A stretch of 64,000 nucleotides of DNA from Rhizobium leucaenae USDA 9039 (GTDB lineage: Bacteria; Pseudomonadota; Alphaproteobacteria; Rhizobiales; Rhizobiaceae), in assembly GCF_000426285.1 (NCBI RefSeq), contig NZ_AUFB01000001.1, positions 62,001-126,000 on the forward strand, in the 5' to 3' direction. A model generated the notes under the pieces. That model saw nothing but the letters and a program-made list of their open reading frames with translations. It was not told the origin of the DNA and did no database searches. The position numbers and the translations under genes were made by a program. Positions 17,316-26,317 of the stretch are shown here, piece by piece; positions within the stretch are counted from its first letter, which is position 1, and each line of letters starts with the position of its first letter.

Positions 17316-18092
17316 ATGCGACACATCTATCTTGTCGGCATCGGGACGGGTAATCCCGAGCACTTGACTGTGCAGGCGATCAATACGCTGAACAAAGCGG
17401 ACGTCATTTTCATTCCCAGCAAAGGTGTGGCCAAAGCCGAGCTTGCCGATGTGCGGAAAGACATCTGCCAGCGATACGTTACGAACAAGGCCATCCGCTT
17501 TGTCGACTATGCCGTGCCGGTGCGCCAGACGGCAGATCGCAGCTACGTCCAAAGCGTCGATGACTGGCACGCCGAGATTTCGTCGACCTACGAACGGCTG
17601 TTTCAGGAACATATCAGCGAAGACGGAAGCGCTGCCTTCCTCGTCTGGGGCGATCCCAGCCTCTATGACAGCACGATACGCATCATCGAGCGGGTCAAGG
17701 CGCGGGATCGCGTTGCCCTCGGCTATAGCGTCGTCCCCGGAATCACCAGCATCCAGGCCTTGACGGCGAGCCATCGCATTCCGCTCAATCTTGTCGGAAA
17801 GCCCGTGCAGATCACCACGGGCCGCCGACTGGCCGAGAGTTTTCCGGGTATGGTCGAGACGGCCGTCGTCATGCTCGACGGCGAACAGGCTTTCAGCAAG
17901 ATCGATGATCCCGATGCGTATATTTATTGGGGCGCCTATCTAGGCACCGAGGATGAGATCACCATCGCCGGTCGGCTTGCCGATGTGTCGGACCGTATTA
18001 TGGCGACCCGGGCGGAAGCGCGGGCGAGGCACGGCTGGATCATGGACATCTATCTTCTGCGCAAAGGCTCGGATTTCGACGATCAGGCATGA
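17316..18092 (+). CDS. cobF: Precorrin-6A synthase (deacetylating), CobF
   Basis: 258 residues, a SAM-dependent tetrapyrrole methylase. It starts RHIYLVGIGTGNPEHLT and has GDPSLYDST near residue 112 and VPGITSIQA near 141, both SAM-site motifs of the fold. CobF methylates C1 of precorrin-5 and releases the acetyl group; it exists only in the aerobic, late-cobalt pathway. It opens the block cobFGHIJ(K)LM. The AGGA Shine-Dalgarno directly precedes the ATG and may be masked by the leader hairpin. Confidence 0.95.
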   Translation: MRHIYLVGIGTGNPEHLTVQAINTLNKADVIFIPSKGVAKAELADVRKDICQRYVTNKAIRFVDYAVPVRQTADRSYVQSVDDWHAEISSTYERLFQEHISEDGSAAFLVWGDPSLYDSTIRIIERVKARDRVALGYSVVPGITSIQALTASHRIPLNLVGKPVQITTGRRLAESFPGMVETAVVMLDGEQAFSKIDDPDAYIYWGAYLGTEDEITIAGRLADVSDRIMATRAEARARHGWIMDIYLLRKGSDFDDQA

Positions 18093-18166
18093 GGTATTCC
18101 GCCGCCAAATTGTTTGCCCGCTGATGAGGATTATGTAAGGACATGTCCTTCGGGAAGGTTAGTCTT

Positions 18167-19579
18167 ATGGCGATGGCCGACAGGCAGATAATCGAAGAGC
18201 ACGATATTTCCTTGCGCGGGGATGTCGATGCGGCTGCCTGCGTTTCGAACGTACCATCGATGGCGCGCGGCGCCTGTCCGTCCCTTAGCGCCCCGATGAT
18301 CACCGGCGACGGACTGCTCGTGCGGCTGCATCCGACGACGCCGGGCCTGACGATTGGGCAATTCCGGTCACTTGCCCAAGCGGCCGAGAGGCATGGCAAC
18401 GGACTGATCGAAATCACGGCACGCGGCAATCTCCAACTGCGCGGCATGACGGCGCAAAGCATGCCCGGCCTCGCGGCGGATACCGCTGATGCCGGTATAA
18501 TTCCTGAAACAGGCGTCACGATCGAGGTTCCGCCGCTCAGCGGATTGGACCCGGCGGAGATCACTGATGCCCGCAACTTAGCTGCTCTGCTTCGCCAACA
18601 GATCGCAGCGCTCGATCCGCAGCTGGAGCTGGCACCCAAGCTGACCATTGTCATCGACGGCGGCGGGCGGCTAAACCTCGATGCGATTACCGCGGATATT
18701 CGCTTGAAGGCGGCAAGAACCGCCGGCAATTTAACGACCTGGGTTCTCGCAATCGGCGGTACCGCACAAACGGCAAAGGTTCTAGCTTCCTTGTCTGCCG
18801 AACAATCCATATCGGCTGTCATCGAGCTGCTGAAAGCGCTGGCTGTTTTCGGACCACGTGCACGCGGCCGTGATCTCGATGTGGGCAGCCTGCGAACCCA
18901 TTATCAGTCGCCGGACGTCAGCGCACTCGATATAGCTGACCAGTACGTTTCGCCGATCGGCATCCACCCTCTCGGCGGCGATCGTCTCTCGCTCGGCCTG
19001 CGCCCGTCTTTCGGGCAAATTCATGCGAGAGACATTCTCAATTTCCTCGCTATCGCCGAAGATGCCGGAGCACACGAAATCCGCAGCGCGCCGGAGCATG
19101 CGATGCTGGTGCTGGGTCTCGGTTTCGAGGCGGCAAAGGCCGTTCAGTCGGCCGCAGCCGATTACGGTTTTCGGACGCGTGCGGATGACCCGTCAAATCA
19201 CGTGGACGTCTGCGCCGGGGCAGGGGCTTGCGCTTCCGCTTTCTACGCGACGAAAGCCGCAGCCGCTGATCTTCTCGATCTGGCTCCCGAGCTGCTCGAT
19301 GGCTCGCTCACGATCCATCTCTCCGGCTGTCGTAAAGGCTGCGCCCATCCGGCCAATAGCGCCATCACCATCGTCGGTGCGCCAATGGGCTATGGGGTTG
19401 TCGTAAATGGGTCCGCATCGAGCGAGCCTGTGGCCTACATCGGAAAAGAAGAGCTAAAATTCGCCCTGGCTGAGATCAACAGCCTAGTGCGGAACAACAA
19501 AGTTGCTGGCGAATCGACGAAGGAGTGTCTTACACGGCTCGGCACCGACGCGATCGTGACAGCGCTACGACAGGGGTAG
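18167..19579 (+). CDS. cobG: Precorrin-3B synthase, CobG
   Basis: About 470 residues from the ATG at 18167 (GGAAGG 8 bp upstream; an ATG at 18143 is in frame but has a poorly spaced site). The protein has the sulfite/nitrite reductase-like layout: two ferredoxin-like half-domains (ARGNLQLRGM near residue 85) and a 4Fe-4S/sirohaem site with C-x5-C (CAGAGAC) and C-x3-C (SGCRKGC). CobG uses molecular oxygen to hydroxylate and lactonise precorrin-3A, so it marks the aerobic B12 route. Confidence 0.94.
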   Translation: MAMADRQIIEEHDISLRGDVDAAACVSNVPSMARGACPSLSAPMITGDGLLVRLHPTTPGLTIGQFRSLAQAAERHGNGLIEITARGNLQLRGMTAQSMPGLAADTADAGIIPETGVTIEVPPLSGLDPAEITDARNLAALLRQQIAALDPQLELAPKLTIVIDGGGRLNLDAITADIRLKAARTAGNLTTWVLAIGGTAQTAKVLASLSAEQSISAVIELLKALAVFGPRARGRDLDVGSLRTHYQSPDVSALDIADQYVSPIGIHPLGGDRLSLGLRPSFGQIHARDILNFLAIAEDAGAHEIRSAPEHAMLVLGLGFEAAKAVQSAAADYGFRTRADDPSNHVDVCAGAGACASAFYATKAAAADLLDLAPELLDGSLTIHLSGCRKGCAHPANSAITIVGAPMGYGVVVNGSASSEPVAYIGKEELKFALAEINSLVRNNKVAGESTKECLTRLGTDAIVTALRQG

Positions 19580-19581
19580 GA

Positions 19582-20214
19582 ATGCCTGACTATGACTATA
19601 TCCGCGAGGGGAACGCGATTTACGAGCGCTCCTTCGCCATCATCCGCAGCGAGGCCGATCTGTCGCGCTTTTCCGATGCCGAGGCCGATGTAGCCGTACG
19701 CATGATCCATGCCTGCGGCCTCATCGAAGCATCAGAGCATTTCGTCTTCTCTCCCGATTTCGTCGCGGCCGCCCGCGCGGCGCTTATGAACGGCGCGCCG
19801 ATCTTCTGCGATGCCGAAATGGTCGCCCACGGCGTTACGCGCGCGCGCCTGCCGGCGGCCAACGAGGTGATTTGCACGCTGCATGATCCGCGCACCGCAG
19901 AACTGGCGAAAACGACCGGCAACACCCGCTCGGCAGCCGCGATGCATCTCTGGGGCGATCGTCTGGCGGGCGCTGTCGTTGCCATCGGCAATGCGCCGAC
20001 GGCATTGTTCCATCTCCTCGAAATGCTGCGCGACGGCGCGCCCAAACCTGCCGCCATCATCGGCATGCCCGTCGGATTCGTGGGCGCCGCCGAATCCAAG
20101 GACGCGTTGGCGGAACATTCCTATGGCGTTCCTTATGCCATCGTTCGTGGCCGTCTTGGCGGCAGCGCCATCACCGCCGCGGCGATCAACGCACTGGCGA
20201 GGTCGGGCCTATGA
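19582..20214 (+). CDS. cobH: Precorrin-8X methylmutase, CobH
   Basis: 210 residues from the ATG at 19582, which has AGGGGTAGGA immediately upstream; it lies 2 bp after cobG. It begins with PDYDYIREGNAIYERSF and contains the catalytic histidine in RMIHACG (about residue 43). It moves the methyl group from C11 to C12 to give hydrogenobyrinic acid, without cofactors. The stop overlaps the cobI start by 4 bp. Confidence 0.95.
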   Translation: MPDYDYIREGNAIYERSFAIIRSEADLSRFSDAEADVAVRMIHACGLIEASEHFVFSPDFVAAARAALMNGAPIFCDAEMVAHGVTRARLPAANEVICTLHDPRTAELAKTTGNTRSAAAMHLWGDRLAGAVVAIGNAPTALFHLLEMLRDGAPKPAAIIGMPVGFVGAAESKDALAEHSYGVPYAIVRGRLGGSAITAAAINALARSGL

Positions 20215-20948
20215 GCGCGCAATCTACCGGCCGGCTGATCGGCGTCGGCACCGGGCCTGGCGATCCGGAACTGCTGACCATCAAGGCAGTCAAGGCACTG
20301 GAGAAGGCCGAAGTCGTCGCCTATTTCGCCAAGCAGGGCAAAAACGGCAATGGTCGCGGCGTCGTTGGGGATGTGCTCAGAACCGACGTGACGCTGTTGC
20401 CGCTCTACTATCCCGTGACGACGGAGATCGACAAGAACGAGGCGGATTACAAGCGCCAGATTACCGATTTCTATGATGCCTCCGCAGAGATGGTCGCCGC
20501 CTATCTGAAGGATGGCAAGACGGTCGCCGTGCTCAGCGAAGGCGATCCGCTGTTCTACGGATCCTATATGCATCTGCACGTGCGGCTTGCCGATCGTTAC
20601 CCGACGGAGGTCATTCCGGGGGTCACGGCCATGTCCGGCTGCTGGTCGTTGGCCGGCCTGCCGATGGTGCAGGGAGACGATGTTCTTTCCGTACTCCCGG
20701 GCACCATGGCGGAAGCCGAACTTGCCCGCCGCCTCGGCGACACCGAGGCGGCCGTGATCATGAAGGTCGGCCGCAATTTGCCTAAAATTCGGCGCGCTCT
20801 CGAAGCTGCTGGCCGCCTTGACGAGGCGATCTATGTGGAGCGCGGCACAATGGCGAACGGCGCGATGACGCCACTCGCGGAGAGAGGGGACGCCGAAGCG
20901 CCCTATTTTTCGCTGATCCTCGTTCCCGGCTGGAAAGACAAGCCATGA
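20211..20948 (+). CDS. cobI: Precorrin-2 C20-methyltransferase, CobI
   Basis: 245 residues of the tetrapyrrole methylase fold: GVGTGPGDPELLTIKAVKAL near the N-terminus, LSEGDPLFYGSY near residue 104 and IPGVTAMSGCWSLAG near 137. It adds the C20 methyl to precorrin-2, the first committed step of the corrin branch. ATGA overlaps join it to cobH and cobJ, indicating coupled translation. Confidence 0.95.
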   Translation: MSAQSTGRLIGVGTGPGDPELLTIKAVKALEKAEVVAYFAKQGKNGNGRGVVGDVLRTDVTLLPLYYPVTTEIDKNEADYKRQITDFYDASAEMVAAYLKDGKTVAVLSEGDPLFYGSYMHLHVRLADRYPTEVIPGVTAMSGCWSLAGLPMVQGDDVLSVLPGTMAEAELARRLGDTEAAVIMKVGRNLPKIRRALEAAGRLDEAIYVERGTMANGAMTPLAERGDAEAPYFSLILVPGWKDKP

Positions 20949-21709
20949 GCGGTCGTCTCTATGTCATCGGCACCGGTCCCGGCAATCCGGCGCAGATGAC
21001 CCCGGAAGCGCTGGCTGCCGTGGCCGACGCGACCGAATTTTTCGGCTATGGCCCCTATCTCGATCGCCTGTCGCTGCGGCCGGATCAGATCCGCCAGGCC
21101 TCCGACAACCGCGAAGAGCTGGATCGCGCTAAGACGGCGCTGGAGCGTGCTGTCGCCGGCGTCAATGTCTGCGTCGTCTCCGGCGGCGATCCCGGCGTTT
21201 TTGCGATGGCGGCGGCAGTGTGCGAGGCGATCGACAATGGACCGAGCGAATGGCGTGATGTCGATCTCGTCGTCGCGCCGGGTATCACCGCCATGCTTGC
21301 TGTCGCGGCTCGCATCGGCGCGCCCTTAGGACATGATTTCTGCGCCATCTCGCTGTCGGACAATCTAAAGCCTTGGGATGTCATAGAAAACAGGCTGCGT
21401 TTGGTTGCGGAAGCGGGGCTTGTGATCGCCCTCTATAATCCCATCAGCAAGGCGCGCCCCTGGCAGCTTGGCAAGGCTTTCGAAATCCTGCGCGATGTCC
21501 TGCCCGCCGAGGTTCCCGTTATTTTCGGCCGTGCTGCGGGCCGGCCGGATGAGCGCATGGCAGTCGCAAGGCTCGCCGAAGCGGAAGCGTCGAGCGCCGA
21601 TATGGCGACCTGCGTCATCATCGGTTCGGCCGAGACGCGCGTCATTGCTCGGGAAACAAAACCCGATTTGGTCTATACGCCACGCTTCATCAAGGACGCG
21701 GCAAGATGA
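20945..21709 (+). CDS. cobJ: Precorrin-3B C17-methyltransferase, CobJ
   Basis: 254 residues, with VIGTGPGNPAQMTPEALAA at the N-terminus, VSGGDPGVFAMA near residue 80 and APGITAMLAVAARIGAPLGHDF near 112. CobJ methylates C17 and contracts the ring, producing precorrin-4. Its last 37 bp overlap the end of cobK on the opposite strand. Confidence 0.95.
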   Translation: MSGRLYVIGTGPGNPAQMTPEALAAVADATEFFGYGPYLDRLSLRPDQIRQASDNREELDRAKTALERAVAGVNVCVVSGGDPGVFAMAAAVCEAIDNGPSEWRDVDLVVAPGITAMLAVAARIGAPLGHDFCAISLSDNLKPWDVIENRLRLVAEAGLVIALYNPISKARPWQLGKAFEILRDVLPAEVPVIFGRAAGRPDERMAVARLAEAEASSADMATCVIIGSAETRVIARETKPDLVYTPRFIKDAAR

Positions 21710-22443
21710 TCGATCCGACGCAGCGCATCCCCCATAATCTCGACCACCGGCATATCGGCGGCGGGTGCGCGCTCGATCATGATCACTTCGATGCCGAGTT
21801 GCCGCGCCGCTTCGATCTTTGCGTAGGTCGCACTGCCGCCGCTGTTCTTCGTCACAATCACGTCGATACGATATTGCCGCAGCATGGCCAATTCGTCTTC
21901 CAGCCGGAACGGACCTTTGGCATGGATATAGGTGACGCTGGGCACCGTCAGCGGCGGCTCCACCGGGTCGACGCTGCGTACCCAATAATGGTGGATGGGC
22001 GCCGCATTGGCCTGATGCGCTTCCTGTCGGCCGATCGCCAGAAAAACGTGGCAAGGCGAGGGGCCGAGCGCCGCAATGGCTTGCGAAACACTTCGTACCG
22101 AGCGCCAGCGATCGCCCTCGGCAGGCAGCCAGGCTTGCCGGCGAAGTGCGAAGGCGGAAATGCCGCTCAGGGCCGCGGCCTCCGCGGCATTGGCGGAAAT
22201 GCGGGCGGCGAAGGGATGGGTGGCGTCGATCAGCAGATCGATCGCCTCGTCCGTCAAATAGCGTGCAAGGCCCTCTGCGCCGCCGAATCCGCCGCTACGC
22301 ACCGGAACCGGCTGCGCGGCCGGATCGGCGGTTCTGCCCGCCAGCGACAGCACGACGTCGAGATCGGCGCGCGACGCCAGCGCCGCCGCCAATTGACGGG
22401 ATTCCGTCGTACCACCCAAGATCAGAATGCGGGTTTTGCCCAT
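21673..22443 (-). CDS. cobK: Precorrin-6A reductase, CobK
   Basis: 256 residues. It starts with a nucleotide-binding ILILGGTTESRQLA and carries the CobK/CbiJ landmarks SLAGRT, IDATHPFAARIS and IVTKNSGG. It reduces precorrin-6A to 6B with NADPH. It is the only cob gene here on the minus strand, overlapping cobJ tail-to-tail by 37 bp and cobL head-to-head by about 2 bp, so it needs its own promoter, which must lie within the start of cobL. Confidence 0.94.
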   Translation of the reverse strand: MGKTRILILGGTTESRQLAAALASRADLDVVLSLAGRTADPAAQPVPVRSGGFGGAEGLARYLTDEAIDLLIDATHPFAARISANAAEAAALSGISAFALRRQAWLPAEGDRWRSVRSVSQAIAALGPSPCHVFLAIGRQEAHQANAAPIHHYWVRSVDPVEPPLTVPSVTYIHAKGPFRLEDELAMLRQYRIDVIVTKNSGGSATYAKIEAARQLGIEVIMIERAPAADMPVVEIMGDALRRIDHLAASLMKRGV

Positions 22444-23674
22444 GTCTGAGATGCCTTCCGCTCAACGCTGGCTCACTCTTATCGGCATCGGCGAAGACGG
22501 TCCAGCGGGGCTTGGCGACGATGCCAAACGGTTGATTGGCGCGGCGCCTGTCGTCTTCGGCGGCACGCGGCATATCGAGCTGATGCAGGCTCTGATCAAG
22601 GGCGAAGCGCATAGCTGGCCGAGCCCCTTCGAAAAATCCATCGAAGCCGTGCTGGCTCGCCGGGGCATGCCGACCGTCGTCCTGGCGTCCGGCGATCCTT
22701 TCTACTATGGGGTGGGTGCAACGCTTTCGCGGCATATTCCTGCATCCGAGATGACTGTGATTCCGGCTCCCTCTTCCTTCAGTCTTGCCGCATCACGCCT
22801 TGGCTGGCCGCTGCAGGACGTGACCGTTCTTTCTCTGCATGGCCGGCCGCTGGATCTTGTTCGCCCGCATCTTCACCCAGGCCGGAAAATTTTGGCCCTT
22901 ACTTCGGATGCCCAGGGTCCCGCCGGTCTGGCGCGCCTGTTGCAGGAGACGGGGTTCGGACGATCGACACTGACCGTTCTCGAAGCGCTGGGCGGGCCAC
23001 ATGAACGAGTTTCGGCACAGCAGGCCGCCGATTTCGCGCTCTCCGGTATCAATGATCTGAATGTTTGCGGCATTGGTGTCGCCACGGCGACGGATGCGCG
23101 TATTCTGCCGCTCAGCGCCGGGCTGGACGACAGCCTGTTCGAGCACGACGGCCAGATCACCAAGCGGGAAATCCGGGCCTTGACCCTGTCGGCGCTGGCG
23201 CCACGTCATGGTGAATTGCTGTGGGATATTGGCGCCGGCTCCGGCTCCATCGGCGTCGAATGGATGCTGGCCCACCCTTCGATGCGGGCCATCGCCATCG
23301 AATCCTCCAGCGAGCGCGCTGCCCGCATCCGCCGCAATGCGGCAAATTTCGGTGTTCCAGGGCTCACCGTCGTCGAAGGACAGGCGCCGCAAGCACTTGC
23401 CGGTCTGCCGGCACCGGACGCGATCTTTGTCGGCGGCGGTGGTAGCGATGCGGGGGTCATGGACGCGGCCATTGCCGGACTGAAGACAGGCGGACGATTG
23501 GTCGCCAATGCGGTGACGACCGAAATGGAGGCTGTTCTGCTTGCCGAACATGCCCGGCGTGGCGGCTCGCTGATCCGTATCGATATTGCCCGTGCGGCAC
23601 CCGTCGGCACAATGACCGGCTGGCGGCCGGCGATGCCGGTGACGCAATGGTCTTGGGTCAAACCATCAGAATGA
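22442..23674 (+). CDS. cobL: Precorrin-6B C5,15-methyltransferase (decarboxylating), CobL
   Basis: About 410 residues; the start may be 22427, 22442 or 22451, none with a strong ribosome site, and 22442 gives the least overlap with cobK. It is a two-domain fusion: an N-terminal tetrapyrrole methylase (CbiE-like, [12 protein letters not shown] near residue 80) and a C-terminal Rossmann methyltransferase (CbiT-like, [16 protein letters not shown] near 260). It methylates C5 and C15 and decarboxylates the C12 acetate to give precorrin-8. Confidence 0.95.
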   Translation: MSEMPSAQRWLTLIGIGEDGPAGLGDDAKRLIGAAPVVFGGTRHIELMQALIKGEAHSWPSPFEKSIEAVLARRGMPTVVLASGDPFYYGVGATLSRHIPASEMTVIPAPSSFSLAASRLGWPLQDVTVLSLHGRPLDLVRPHLHPGRKILALTSDAQGPAGLARLLQETGFGRSTLTVLEALGGPHERVSAQQAADFALSGINDLNVCGIGVATATDARILPLSAGLDDSLFEHDGQITKREIRALTLSALAPRHGELLWDIGAGSGSIGVEWMLAHPSMRAIAIESSSERAARIRRNAANFGVPGLTVVEGQAPQALAGLPAPDAIFVGGGGSDAGVMDAAIAGLKTGGRLVANAVTTEMEAVLLAEHARRGGSLIRIDIARAAPVGTMTGWRPAMPVTQWSWVKPSE

Positions 23675-23690
23675 AAAACGAGGTAGCGGA

Positions 23691-24449
23691 ATGACGGTGC
23701 ATTTCATCGGAGCGGGGCCGGGGGCTGCGGACCTGATTACCGTGCGTGGCAGGGACCTGATCGGCAAATGTCCGGTCTGCCTCTATGCTGGCTCGATCGT
23801 CTCGCCGGAACTCCTGCAATATTGCCCGCCCGGCGCCCGAATCATCGATACCGCGCCGATGTCGCTTGATGAGATCGAGGCCGCATATTTAAAGGCCGCC
23901 GCATCCGGCGAGGATGTCGCCCGCTTGCATTCCGGCGACCTCTCCGTCTGGAGCGCCGTCGCCGAGCAGATTCGCCGCCTGGAAAAACATGGCATCCCTT
24001 ATACGCTGACCCCCGGCGTTCCTTCCTTTGCAGCGGCGGCGTCCGCCCTCGGGCGCGAGCTGACAATACCTGCAGTCGCGCAAAGCCTTGTGCTTACCCG
24101 CGTCTCCGGCCGCGCCTCGCCGATGCCGAATAATGAAAGCCTGGAAAAGTTCGGCGCCACGGGCGCCACGCTCGCCATCCATCTTGCGATCCATGCGCTC
24201 GGACAAGTGGTCGAGGAATTGACGCCGCTTTATGGTGCGGATTGCCCGGTCGCAATCGTCGTCAAGGCCTCCTGGCCGGATGAGCGCATTCTCCAGGCTA
24301 CGCTCGGCACGATCGAGGCAAAGGTGGCGGCCGAGCCGATCGAGCGCACAGCATTGATCTTCGTCGGCCCGTCGCTCGCCGCCAGCGATTTCCGCGAAAG
24401 CTCGCTCTACGATCCCGCTTATCAGCGCCGCTTCCGGGGTAGGGAATAA
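23691..24449 (+). CDS. cobM: Precorrin-4 C11-methyltransferase, CobM
   Basis: 252 residues of the tetrapyrrole methylase fold: [16 protein letters not shown] at the N-terminus, [11 protein letters not shown] near residue 82 and [11 protein letters not shown] near 106. It methylates C11 of precorrin-4 to give precorrin-5. The gene follows cobL by 16 bp and ends the block; later steps (cobB, cobN, cobQ) are not in the window. Confidence 0.95.
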   Translation: MTVHFIGAGPGAADLITVRGRDLIGKCPVCLYAGSIVSPELLQYCPPGARIIDTAPMSLDEIEAAYLKAAASGEDVARLHSGDLSVWSAVAEQIRRLEKHGIPYTLTPGVPSFAAAASALGRELTIPAVAQSLVLTRVSGRASPMPNNESLEKFGATGATLAIHLAIHALGQVVEELTPLYGADCPVAIVVKASWPDERILQATLGTIEAKVAAEPIERTALIFVGPSLAASDFRESSLYDPAYQRRFRGRE

Positions 24450-24536
24450 TAGCGCGCGCCTACAAATATGAAGGGCGAGATATTCCTGCCGCGTGACCAC
24501 GACGGAGCATATGTCCGCGAACAAGACGCTCATCGC

Positions 24537-24923
24537 TTAGGCGGCAAGAATGTCCGTCTGAGAGAAATCGTTACCTTTAAATAGCAGGGGCTCGCTACGG
24601 ATGGCTGCGAGCGCATAGGAAAAGCAGTCGCCAAAATTTAGAGCAGCCGGATGGCGTCCGTTGCCATAGCGGCGCCACGCGCGTCTTGCGGTGTCGGCGA
24701 GTTCGGCATCGACCGGTATAATATCGGCATCGATCTGAACGAGAAACATATCCAGTCGTTACCGGCAGCATCGCCAAGCCCGTGCTTCAATGACCATTGA
24801 AGCCTCAAATACATTGGCGGCCGATACCAGTCTTACTGGATCGGCCGCAATTCGATTGATGAATTCATCTGCCTCCGCTTCGTTAAGCAAAATGGCAAGG
24901 ATCGCGGACGTATCGATCACCAT
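24537..24923 (-). pseudogene. vapC: Broken VapC-type PIN-domain toxin
   Basis: The frame starts at 24923, overlapping the antitoxin stop (ATGA), with the PIN-domain opening MVIDTSAILAILLNE (first acidic residue Asp4) and runs to an in-frame TAA at codon 55 (24759-24761). It then resumes in the same frame with MFLVQIDADIIPVD and the PIN motif HPAALNFGDCFSYALA to a stop at 24537. Between about codons 48 and 59 the sequence reads as a plausible VapC only in another frame (LGDAAGND), which fits one extra G near CGGG and one missing base near GACTGG. The toxin is therefore probably dead unless frameshifting occurs. Confidence 0.8.
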
Positions 24924-25177
24924 CAACGCGGCAGCCCGTTCTCATCATAGCCGAGAATTTCGTCGGCGCCGCGATTGTCTAAAACGGGGAGAGCCTGAAT
25001 ACGGGCCTGAATCGCCTCGATATTCCGCAGCAGATTCTCTTTTCGCTTGCGGCTACCAATACGCTGCAGGCGTTCCTCCAGCGCATGTCGCATCGCTGTC
25101 GCAACATTCTCGCCAGTCTTTTCAGCGAGTTCATGAGCGAGCTTTTCCGTCACGGGGTCTTTGATGCTGAGAGCCAT
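24923..25177 (-). CDS. vapB: VapB-type antitoxin (Rv0623-like family)
   Basis: 84 residues: an N-terminal DNA-binding half MALSIKDPVTEKLAHELAE, a basic middle and the C-terminal toxin-neutralising tail with LPVLDNRGADEILGYDENGLPR in pieces typical of this family. It is intact although its partner toxin gene is broken. It normally represses its own promoter, which would lie in 25178-25238. It sits between the cob block and the rhizopine-like locus, on the strand opposite to cob. Confidence 0.85.
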   Translation of the reverse strand: MALSIKDPVTEKLAHELAEKTGENVATAMRHALEERLQRIGSRKRKENLLRNIEAIQARIQALPVLDNRGADEILGYDENGLPR

Positions 25178-25238
25178 TGCGGATACCTATGCATCTGATC
25201 ATAGGATTTCTACCGAATATGGCTCTCTCTTTCAATTC

Positions 25239-26051
25239 TCAAACTTTGCTTCTCAGAAAGTTCATGCTTTCCTTCAACGCCTCCACAGGTTTCTTCAGCG
25301 CATGCACCTCCGGTGCAAAGGGCTCGAAGGAGAAGGGGCCGGCATAACCCGCTGACAGCAGCGCCCGCATCTGTCCGGCATTGTCGAGACGGTCGTTGGC
25401 ATCGACCAGAACGCGATGCGGATCGCGCATATCGGAAACCGACACCGCGGCATCGCTGACACCGGAGATATGGACCAAGCCCGTGAGATCAGGGAAAGTC
25501 GCTGCCTCGCCGGCGAGATGATGATGGAAGGTGTCGTGAACAAGCCGGAAGGTCGTTTGCGCTCCGAGCTTTTCGATCGCAGCGGCTGCTTCGGTCTTCG
25601 ACCGTAACGAGCAGATCTCGAAGCCAAGAGGTTCCACGAGGCCAATAATCCCGGCGGCATCCAGCATCGGCTTCAGCGCCGTCAAGGCCGTTACGAGGTT
25701 TTGCTTGCGCACCTCAGGCTCGCGGCCGCTGCCGTCATTGACGGGGACGAGCACCAGCGCTTTTGCACCGCAATCTCGCGCATAGCCGATAAGTTCTGCC
25801 GCCTCCTTGGCACGCGCCTCGTTCCACTCGTTGAAACGCTGCAGCGCGTTGATCGAAATGATCGTCAGCCCATAACGCGCCGCGAGTTCCTTGACCGCCG
25901 TTGCCGGCGTGCCGTCCAGGATCGCATTGCCGGCCAAATCGTTGCGGATTTCGACACTATCGATGCCGAGGCTTTTCGCTGCGGCAAAGAATGATTCCAG
26001 GCTCAGGGCCGGGGTGCACATGTGATTGAGCGCGAAACGAATGGAACTCAT
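25239..26051 (-). CDS. Sugar isomerase/epimerase-type TIM barrel (IolI/MocC-like)
   Basis: 270 residues from the ATG at 26051, preceded by GAGGAGGA; a longer frame from 26108 has no family support. AP-endonuclease-2-like TIM barrel: FALNHMCTP at the N-terminus, SVEIRNDLAGN near residue 33, the metal-binding EPLGFE near 150, LVHDTFHHH near 180 and SFEPFAPEV near 247. IolI acts as inosose isomerase and MocC is needed for rhizopine use; both belong here. The adjacent LacI regulator and MocDE genes support a role in an inositol derivative pathway. A TGATGG...CCATCA operator lies in its upstream region. Confidence 0.8.
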   Translation of the reverse strand: MSSIRFALNHMCTPALSLESFFAAAKSLGIDSVEIRNDLAGNAILDGTPATAVKELAARYGLTIISINALQRFNEWNEARAKEAAELIGYARDCGAKALVLVPVNDGSGREPEVRKQNLVTALTALKPMLDAAGIIGLVEPLGFEICSLRSKTEAAAAIEKLGAQTTFRLVHDTFHHHLAGEAATFPDLTGLVHISGVSDAAVSVSDMRDPHRVLVDANDRLDNAGQMRALLSAGYAGPFSFEPFAPEVHALKKPVEALKESMNFLRSKV

Positions 26052-26197
26052 GGCAGGGCATTCCTCCTCTTGGCGGCCGGACCAACAGAATGCCGACCGG
26101 CCGTGCATATTTGCGAATGACTAGCGAGAATCACGCAGCCATTCCACAGGCAAGCGCCGGCTTCTTCCCTCATCCATGATAGAAATATCGCCCATGG

Positions 26198-26213
26198 TGA
26201 TGGGATTCCATCA
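26198..26213. promoter_or_regulatory. LacI-type operator in front of the IolI/MocC-like gene
   Basis: TGATGGGATTCCATCA is a near-perfect 16-bp palindrome (one mismatched pair) about 147 bp upstream of the gene starting at 26051. The same half-sites TGATGGAAT and ATTCCATCA occur at 27362-27412 on the other side of the LacI gene, so one regulator probably binds both. Confidence 0.55.
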
Positions 26214-26317
26214 TCGCTAAAGCTCGTCGCCATCTTTCAGATTCGCTCCGACGCTTTCGCTCCTTGTTTGTGCATGTCGTTTTCGCAAAACCGCCACACG
26301 CTTTCGCGCGACATGCA

